Positions 57,558-64,000 of a stretch of 64,000 bases of DNA are shown here, one piece after another. The translations under genes and the position numbers were made by a program. Positions within the stretch are counted from its first letter, which is position 1. Each line of letters opens with the position of its first letter. The notes under the pieces were generated by a model. It saw only the letters and a list, made by a program, of their open reading frames with translations, did not search any database and was not told the origin of the DNA. The stretch comes from Antilocapra americana (lineage: Eukaryota > Chordata > Mammalia > Artiodactyla > Antilocapridae). The DNA is taken from the NCBI GenBank assembly GCA_007570785.1, contig ML662442.1, positions 34,767,909-34,831,908 of the forward strand, in the 5' to 3' direction.

Positions 57558-58000
57558 TTTTTATTTTATTTTATTTTATTTTTTTTATTAGTTTTGCCAA
57601 ACAATGACATGATATCACCATGGGTTTACATATGTTCCCCCTCCAGAACCCCCCTCCTTCCTCCCTCCCCCCAGGAAATCTCGTTGCACCAGCCCCGAGC
57701 ATCAATCCTGGGCTGGCGATTGGTTAGACATATGATAATTAATATGTTTCAGTGCCATTCTCCCATATCATCCCACCCTTTCCCTCATCCACAGAGTCTA
57801 CAAGTCTATTCTATACATCTGCGTTCCTTTTGCTGTCTCGCATGCTGGGTTCTCGTTACCGTCTTTCTAAATTCCATATATATGCGTTAATATACTGTAT
57901 TGTTTTTGCTTCTGGCTTACTTCACTCTGGATAATGGGCTCCAGTTTCGTCCATCTGAGTAGAACTGATTCAAATGAATTTTTTTAATGCTGAGTAATAT
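57558..58000 (-). mobile_element. Ruminant L1 3' end, antisense, inside L2
   Basis: A T/TTTTA-rich tail complement (57552-57590), then 'catgatatcaccatgggtttacatatg', a C-rich tract (57645-57675), 'ctgggctggcgattggttagacatatg' and the ORF2 terminus back to 'gctgagtaatatt'. Same 3' UTR type as at 34.9 and 63.3 kb. The TSD is short or blurred ('atttat' at 57552 and 57999). Confidence 0.9.
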
Positions 58001-58306
58001 TTATATTCCAAGAATCAGAGCTCTCCACTGGCTTCCCATTCCAATAGAACACAATTTATATTCCTTTCAAGTCCCTAGGTTATCAGAGAACTTGCCCCTC
58101 ACCCTCACTTCAGTCTAGCCACATTGACCTACTCTATTACACTATTCTGTATTATTCTCCATCAGATTACTTTTTGGTATTTAATTATAAGTATACATTA
58201 TGTGTTCATTGAGTTCCACAATTGAAAAAAAAAGTAAGACAATCTTATTTAAGCTATGTAAAGACAAGGATTACCAGAATGTAATCTTCATAAGATAGTA
58301 ATTTGT
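58001..58306 (+). mobile_element. L2 LINE, sense, segment 3 of 4
   Basis: 'ctccactggcttcccattccaatagaacacaatttatattcc' (L2 'caatggcttcccat..agaataaaatccaaactcc'), 'cagtctagccacattgacct' (L2 'ctccagccacactggcct') and 'accagaatgtaatcttcataag' (L2 'actagaatgtaagctccatgag'). Confidence 0.72.
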
Positions 58307-58576
58307 CTTCAACCCTGAATATTCATGGGAAGGACTGATGCTGAAGCTGAAGCTCCGATACTTTGACCACCTGATGTGAAGAGCCGACACACTGGAAAAG
58401 ACCCTGATGCTGGGAAAGACTGAGGGCAGAAGTGGGTGACAGAGGTTGAGATGGTTGGATGACATCACTGACTCAATGGACATGAGTTTGAGCAAACTCC
58501 GGGTGATAATGAAGGACAAGGAAGCCTGGCGTGCTGTGTTCATGGGTTTGGACACAACATAGTGACTGAACAACTA
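58307..58576 (+). mobile_element. BovB 3' end, sense, inside L2
   Basis: 'ctgaatattcatgggaaggactgatgctgaagctgaagctcc' to 'acatagtgactgaacaac'. About 270 bp with the KLKLRYF and KTLMLGKTEGRS codons. The 100-codon minus-strand frame is its antisense. Confidence 0.92.
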
Positions 58577-58645
58577 CTGTGTTCCTGTTACCTAAAACCT
58601 TGCTCATTTCATAGTAGGAGTTCAGGAAGTATTTGCTAAATATAC
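58577..58645 (+). mobile_element. L2 LINE, sense, segment 4 of 4 (3' end)
   Basis: 'cattt catagtaggagttcaggaagtatttgctaaat' (written with a gap) fits the L2 terminal 'cacatagtaggtgctcaataaatatttgttgaat'. It completes the L2 copy that starts near 56780. Confidence 0.65.
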
Positions 58646-59811
58646 GATAACTGCTAATGACAATGACAGCTACCTCAATAGAAATGAAGCAGAAGACTGG
58701 AATCAGCCCACCATTTCCCCCAAGCTGATAGATAAGAATAAAGCCTTAAAACTCTAGTATAGGGGCAACTAACATGGATTGGAATAGGCTTTAATATTGT
58801 TTACTTTTTACCACCTATATCTAATCATGATTTGGAGCTTCCAGTAAATTGGATAAACACTACAACTCTTTTCTGCTGGCACATCATTCAATTCAATGAG
58901 CAATGGAGAAAAATGGATACTTCTGAATGTTCACTGCTATTATCATTTCAATAAATTAATACTGTAAATAAATTAATGCAATAATATGTTACTGTCTCAG
59001 AAAAGACAGTATTATAATGATGATAAATTGTCAAGAAGGTTTTATAAATTTTAGATGCAACTTTTTATGGTTAGCTTGCAAATTCATCTACCATATCTAT
59101 AAATCTTATTTTACAAATGATAGTTAGAAATATGAAATGCACATTCTAATATGTGTTTAGAGTAGTTCACTTATAGCTTATCAATTCAAAATGTGTGAAT
59201 ATAATAATGGGGAAACATGAGGATTGCAAGAAAAATTCTTTCAACTATATCATTGTAACATTAGGATCAAGAAAGTGAAGAGGGACTTGAACTTGAATCA
59301 CTGAAAAAATTGGAATATAGCTTTATTTAAACCATGAAAAATATGAGAGGTGAAATATAAGCATTTGAAATAATTAGCCTTGGATAAGTGTTATGATGCT
59401 TTTGTGTATGAGAGAGAGAGAGAGTGAGAGTAAAATCCAGATCTAGATCCTAAGAGAAAATTTGTTAAAAATGAACCTTTGTATAGTACAGCACATCACA
59501 GCAGACAGACATTATTACAGTGTTGAAAAACCATATACAGCTACTTGCTATTAAAGATTTCAATATTACATCACATACATTTACATTAAATTATAGCAGC
59601 AGATCAGCACATGTAATCCCATTTCATAGATATGGATATAGAGGATGATTCTTAAAGTATTTTTATAGACAGTGACTCTTAAAATTTTATTATACTACTG
59701 AAGAAGTTCTGAGTCTAGAAATTTAGTTTTATTGACTAATAAGGAATACTCCATCTTCTGGACCATGTGCAAATACAAGAATTAATGCAATGTAATTGTA
59801 ATTTTTATTAA
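58646..59811. other. No gene recognised
   Basis: AT-rich unique sequence with a GA run at 59408-59427. Confidence 0.5.
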
Positions 59812-59915
59812 ATGGACATGAACTTGGGAAAACTCCAGGAGGTGATGAAGGACAGGGAAGCCTGGCATGCTGCAGTCACAAAGAGTCAGACACAGCTGGG
59901 CGACTGAACAACAGC
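59812..59915 (+). mobile_element. BovB 3'-terminal scrap, sense
   Basis: 'aaatggacatgaacttgggaaaactccaggaggtgatgaaggac' to 'cagctgggcgactgaacaac', about 104 bp. Confidence 0.9.
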
Positions 59916-60119
59916 AATTAACTCAGCACATATATATGTTGATAAGATAGAAGATAATAGAGCCAACTCTTTAGATTCTGTACCTAGTTGTAGCCATTGG
60001 GCTTGAGACAAGAGATTTATTTAAAATGTAATTGAAGTTTTGATTAAATAATTAATCTCTCATTCCCATATAGATTTTTGTCCCTACACAATATATTGAG
60101 CTGAGATTCTTCCTGTCAT

Positions 60120-60290
60120 GTGAGTTAATTTCACCCTGGCATCATCTTTGACTTCTTCTTCTCATTCCTCCACTGCTCACCAAAGCCTTCTGGTAATATC
60201 TCCGAAATACCTCCCTAATCTCATGTTTTCCCACAGACACTGGTACTAATACAGTTGAGGACCTTCTTTTTACATGAGCTGACCCAGACA
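60120..60290 (+). mobile_element. L2 LINE body fragment, sense
   Basis: 'ggcatcatctttgacttcttcttctc' then 'accaaagccttctggtaatatctccgaaatacctccctaatctc' follows the L2 'gagtcatccttgactcctctctc..atcagcaagtcctgttgattctacctcc' order. Confidence 0.5.
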
Positions 60291-60387
60291 CAATAATGAC
60301 ATTTTAAATGTATTTGATTGTTCTTAATCCTTGAAAATACACATTTAAACAAAATATGATCCACACATTGTAAAAATTATCTTTCTT

Positions 60388-60760
60388 TTCAAAAAACCAG
60401 CTTTTAGTTTTACTGATCTTTTCTATTTTTTTTTTTTTTTTAGTTTCTTTCATTTATTTCTACTCTGATGTTTATGATTTCTCTCCTTCTACTAACTTCG
60501 GGTTTTGTTTGTTCTTCTTTCTCTAGTTTCTTTAGGTGTGAGTATACGTATTTTTTTGAGATTTTTTGGTTTCCTTAAATAGGCTTGTACTGCTATAAAC
60601 ACCCCTCTAAGAACTGCTTTTGCTGTATCTCATAGGTACTGGATCATTGTGTTTTCATTTTCATTTGTCTCTAGGTATTTTCTGATTTCCTCTTTGATTT
60701 CTTTAGTGACCCATCCATTGGTTGTTTCATGCCATATTGTTTTGTTCTTTTATTCTGCTT
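60388..60760 (-). mobile_element. L1 ORF2 internal fragment, antisense
   Basis: 'accagcttttagttttactgatc', 'tctactctgatgtttatgatttctctccttctactaacttcgggttttgtttg', 'actgcttttgctgtatctcataggt' and 'catttgtctctaggtattttctgatttcctc' are the L1 ORF2 region between endonuclease and RT. Both L1 ends are missing, so this is a broken-off piece of an older copy. Confidence 0.82.
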
Positions 60761-61929
60761 TGGGTTTTTAAAAATAGGTATTTTCTTATGCTTTGTTTCA
60801 AACATGCATCTGTTTTTTCTTAATCTTTCTTATGTTATATTAATGTATCTAATAAATCAAGGATCTGAAGTTTCTAGGGCTCAAATTAATTATCCTTGTA
60901 GCTGTCATAAAGTCATGGTATGTTTAGTTGGCCTTTTATTTTTCATTGTGAGTTTATATTTGGTTGAACTTAATGGGTATCCTGAGAAACCCAAATGGAG
61001 GATATTTTTTTCCCAAAAAGAGATTATGTTTATGTTTGTTGGAAGCCAAGAATTATTACTTAACAAAGATCCCATTAATACACTCTGAGAGTCTTGACTT
61101 AACAATAAATCTTAGGTACACATTTCCTAATCTGGAGTAGTGCCAAGGTTAGATGGGTCTCCTAGAATTAAAATAATAATATTTTAGATATAGGGAGTTA
61201 AATAGAACACATTTTCAAAGTTAAGTTCACATGTTTATTTGTATTTTAATGTGGCTACTAGAAAATTTAAATTATGTTTGTGAATCATAAAATATTTCTA
61301 CTAGCAAGCATGCTAGCTCTAATGACAATTTTCAAATTCTCTACATATTTAGTCATAGTTTTAAAACTTGAGCCTTAAATATGAACTGATCATGATTTCA
61401 TAAACATTTGAAGTATAACTTCCAAAGAACCTTAAATATTAGATGGGTAGACTTTACGATACTTGTTTTAGAATTTGCTTTGGATAAGAAATGATTTTAC
61501 TTTTTGTTTTTATTTACAAATATAGTATATACTCTGTTAAAATTTTAAACAATTAAAATTTTGCAGAAAACAAAATTCTGTAAAGCATTTATCCTTGAAT
61601 TAAAAAATAAATTTTAAAAAGATATGCATAAATTAAAAAGGCAAAAGATAAACAGCTCAATTCTAACCATTCAGAAATACTCCATACCCATACTGCAGGT
61701 AAATTAGATATTTTAGAACTTTTCCAATCATGTGCATATGTTTGTGCATGATTTTTTAATTCTTATTCCAAAGATGAACAAAATAACTCATCACTGCACC
61801 AGCACCAATATTTCTGAACTAAAGTGATAGCTGTAGATAAAACAAAAAGTACTGTGAAATCATTATGAAATTGATGCTAATTACACGTTAGATGCTCAAT
61901 ATATATCTTGAAAAGCTTTTCCTTAAATT
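60761..61929. other. No gene recognised
   Basis: AT-rich. A 119-codon plus-strand frame at 60729-61088 begins within the L1 fragment and has no recognisable domain. Confidence 0.5.
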
Positions 61930-61942
61930 TTACGAAATTTTT
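61930..61942. repeat. Left target-site duplication of young L1
   Basis: 'ttacgaaattttt' corresponds to 'ttacaaaattttt' at 63375-63387 (one mismatch). Confidence 0.7.
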
Positions 61943-61947
61943 TTCCA

Positions 61948-63042
61948 CGCATCTATGGACACCTTATCTTTGACAAAGGAGGCAAGAATATACAATGGAG
62001 AAAAGACAACCTCTTTAACAAATGGTGCTGGGAAAACTGGACAGCCACTTGTAAAAGAATGAAACTAGAACACTTTCTAACACCATACACAAAGATAAAC
62101 TCAAAATGGATCAAAGATCTAAGCATAAGACCAGAAACTATAAAACTCCTAGAGGATAACATAGGCAAAACACTCTTTGCCATAACCCAAAGCGGGATAC
62201 TCCATGACCCACCTCCCAGAATACTGGAAATAAAAACACAAATAAACAAATGGGACCTAATTAAAATTAAAAGCTTCTGCACAACAAAGGAAACTATAAG
62301 CAAGGTGAAAAGACAGCCTTCAGAATGGGAGAAAATAATAGCCAATGAAGCAACGGACAAGCAATTAATCTCAAAAATATACAAACAACTCCTGCAGCTC
62401 CATTCTAGAAAAATAAACGACCCTATCAAAAAGTGGGCCAAAGAACTTAACAGACATTTCTCCAAAGAAGACATAAAAATGGCTAACAAACACATGAAAA
62501 GATGTTCAACATCACTCATTATAAGAGAAGTGCAAATCAAAACCACAATGAGGTATCACTTTACACCAGTCAGAATGGCTGCCATCCAAAAATCTACAAG
62601 CAATAAATGCTGGAGAGGATGTGGAGAAAAGGGAACTCTCCTACACTGTTGGTGGGAATGTAAACTAGTACAGCCACTATGGAAAACAGTGTGGAGGTTC
62701 CTTAAAAAGCTGCAAATAGTCCTGCCATATGACCCGGCAATCCCACTGCTGGGCATATACACCGAGGAAACCAGACTTGAAAGAGCCACGTGTATCCCAA
62801 TGTTCATCGCTGCATTGTTTACAATAGCCAGGACATGGAAGCAACCTAGATGCCCATCAACTGACGAATGGATAAGAAAGCTGTGGTACATATACACAAT
62901 GGAATATTACTCAGCATTAAAAAAAAATTCATTTGAATCAATTCTACTCAGATGGACCGAACTGGAGCCCATTATCCAGAGTGAAGTAAGCCAGAAGCAA
63001 AAACAACAATACAGTATATTAACACATATATATGGAATTTAG
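61948..63042 (+). pseudogene. L1 ORF2p C-terminal part, open but truncated
   Basis: About 364 codons are open without a stop, from inside the C-terminal region ([15 protein letters not shown] near 61954) to the natural ORF2 stop after YGI (63042). The zinc-knuckle-like motif CX3CX7HX4C is intact at 62608-62661. The endonuclease and reverse transcriptase are absent, so the piece cannot retrotranspose. The internal Met at 62059 ([14 protein letters not shown]) gives a 327-residue frame but is not a natural start. In intact L1 this part binds RNA and supports target-primed reverse transcription. A 197-codon minus-strand frame is antisense noise. Confidence 0.93.
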
Positions 63043-63236
63043 AAAGACAGTAACGAGAACCCAACATGTGAGACAGCAAAAGGAATGCAGATGTATAGAA
63101 TAGACTTGTGGACTCTGTGGATGAGGGAAAGGGTGGGATGATATGGGAGAATGGCATTGAAACATGTTAATTATCATATGTCTAATCAATCGCCAGCCCA
63201 GGATTGATTCTCGGGGCTGGTGCATCGAGATTTCCC

Positions 63237-63293
63237 GGGGGCGGGGGGGAGGGAGGGGGGGGGGGGGGGGGAGGGGGGGGGGGGGGGGGGGGG
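63237..63293 (+). repeat. G-rich tract in L1 3' UTR (G-quadruplex-prone)
   Basis: Of 57 nt, 53 are G; the interruptions are C at 63242 and A at 63250, 63254 and 63272. Two uninterrupted runs of 17 and 21 G are present (63255-63271, 63273-63293). The equivalent tract in the copy near 57.65 kb is only about 30 nt and mixed C/T on the plus strand. It is also a place where read or assembly errors are likely. Confidence 0.9.
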
Positions 63294-63374
63294 TTTCCGG
63301 AGGGGGAGCATATGTAAACCCATGGTGATATCATGGCATTGTATCACAAAAACAATAAAAGGGAGGGGAAAAAA

Positions 63375-63387
63375 TTACAAAATTTTT
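63375..63387. repeat. Right target-site duplication of young L1
   Basis: It differs from 61930-61942 by one base. Confidence 0.7.
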
Positions 63388-64000
63388 GTAATGCTATATC
63401 TTGCTTTCTACATATTGTGAAATATTTTTTAAAAAGAACTATAGTTACTAAGGGAAAACCCTGAGTATTCAATATACATTTAATCAAAATATCCATTTTA
63501 AAGAAAAATTTAAATATATAATACAGTCCTTTCAAAGAAATCCTACTCAGTGAAGATTAAGCCAGTTCCTTAAGAAATATATTCATCTTTGACAAGGAGA
63601 TGTAGATTTGGCTACTTGTACTGTTTATGAAGGCAGTGTTGATACTGAACAGCCAAAATACTCTTCCATACTCCATGGACTTTATATTCTTAGAAAGTTG
63701 TCCTAACTGATGTGACTGCAAAATCTAAAGATAAACTTGGTTGTTACTCTATAGAGAAAATATTGCAATTCTCTCCAGTGTCCTCAGCATTTTTCCATGA
63801 TAACATAACATTATTTAACACTGTGCCATTTTTACAGGTTCACATCTACAGATAGTGTGAAGTTTTTTTTTTTTCTTTATTAGGTTTTGATAATTGCAAT
63901 TGCTATAAATTAGGGATAGCATTCAAGGTAAAATCTAGTCACATATTCAACTGACAGTTATAGTTTGTTGTTGATTTTATTTTACTTCTTTGAGAGTTAT
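63388..64000. other. No gene recognised
   Basis: AT-rich unique sequence to the window end. Confidence 0.5.

Larger units (their letters stand above)
61943..63374 (+). mobile_element. Young ruminant L1, sense, 5'-truncated (1.4 kb)
   Basis: It contains the last third of ORF2, the full 3' UTR and an A-rich end ('caaaaacaataaaaggg'). The 3' UTR has 'catgttaattatcatatgtctaatcaatcgccagcccagg', an unusually long G-rich tract and 'catatgtaaacccatggtgatatcatgg'. Flanked by 13-bp near-identical TSDs. It is the best-preserved LINE in the window. Confidence 0.95.

Noticed and set aside
61953..62546. 197-codon minus-strand open frame, the second longest in the window
   Set aside because: It lies exactly opposite the open L1 ORF2 segment; low stop density there comes from the sense frame.
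63220..63420. Gly-rich 66-codon frame
   Set aside because: It is translated from the G tract of an L1 3' UTR.
1..64000. CRISPR arrays, bacterial operons, endogenous retrovirus genes
   Set aside because: No regularly spaced direct repeats with unique spacers, no prokaryotic gene layout, and no retroviral gag, pol or env signature or paired LTRs were seen.

Overview
The window is non-coding DNA from a ruminant mammal, most likely a bovid. The evidence is its repeat content: BovB (RTE-type) LINEs, tRNA-headed Bov-tA SINEs, a dimeric BOV-A2 SINE, a cetartiodactyl CHR-type SINE, and L1 copies with the ruminant 3' UTR. BovB together with BOV-A2 is diagnostic for ruminants. The sequence alone does not separate cattle, sheep, goat or another pecoran. 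Base composition is AT-rich, with no CpG island, and I found no confident host protein-coding gene, functional tRNA, rRNA or CRISPR array. Nearly all of the longer open frames lie inside L1 or BovB copies or on their antisense strands.

Layout. 0-5 kb: old repeats (L2 tails, MIR), one Bov-tA inside an older repeat, one BovB 3' fragment. 6-8 kb: a 2 kb L1 with an internal 5' inversion and matching target-site duplications (TSDs), then a BOV-A2. 11-13 kb: an old L1M split by BovB, then a CHR-type SINE and a MIR. 14.8-15.2 kb: a probable Tigger-like transposon remnant. 17-18.5 kb: a MIR split by Bov-tA, then BovB. 22-23.5 kb: a MER5A-type hAT fossil split by an L1. 25.3-27 kb: a 1.7 kb sense BovB that keeps the YADD motif. 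28-29 kb: three SINE pieces. 30-38 kb: L1M, L2 and MIR fossils, including a MIR split by an L1. 39.7 kb: a short exon-like segment (Kozak ATG, splice-like borders), unproven. 41.5-45.5 kb: BovB pieces, Bov-tA and an L1 tail. 50.7-53.4 kb: the longest BovB (endonuclease region through 3' end, antisense). 53.9-56.1 kb: two L1 tails, one split by BovB. 56.8-58.6 kb: one ancient L2 cut into four parts by Bov-tA, L1 and BovB. 61.9-63.4 kb: the best-preserved L1, with 364 open ORF2 codons and a 57-nt G-rich tract in its 3' UTR.

How the parts relate. Autonomous elements here are L1 and BovB. Bov-tA and BOV-A2 share 3' sequence with BovB and are known to depend on its machinery. Insertion nesting gives a consistent relative order: L2, MIR and MER5A are oldest, then L1M, then artiodactyl L1 and BovB, then Bov-tA and BOV-A2 and the ruminant L1s. 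No gene network can be described. No undescribed biological system was recognised. The strongest signals are insertion-history structures and two items worth testing (the exon-like segment and the G-tract).
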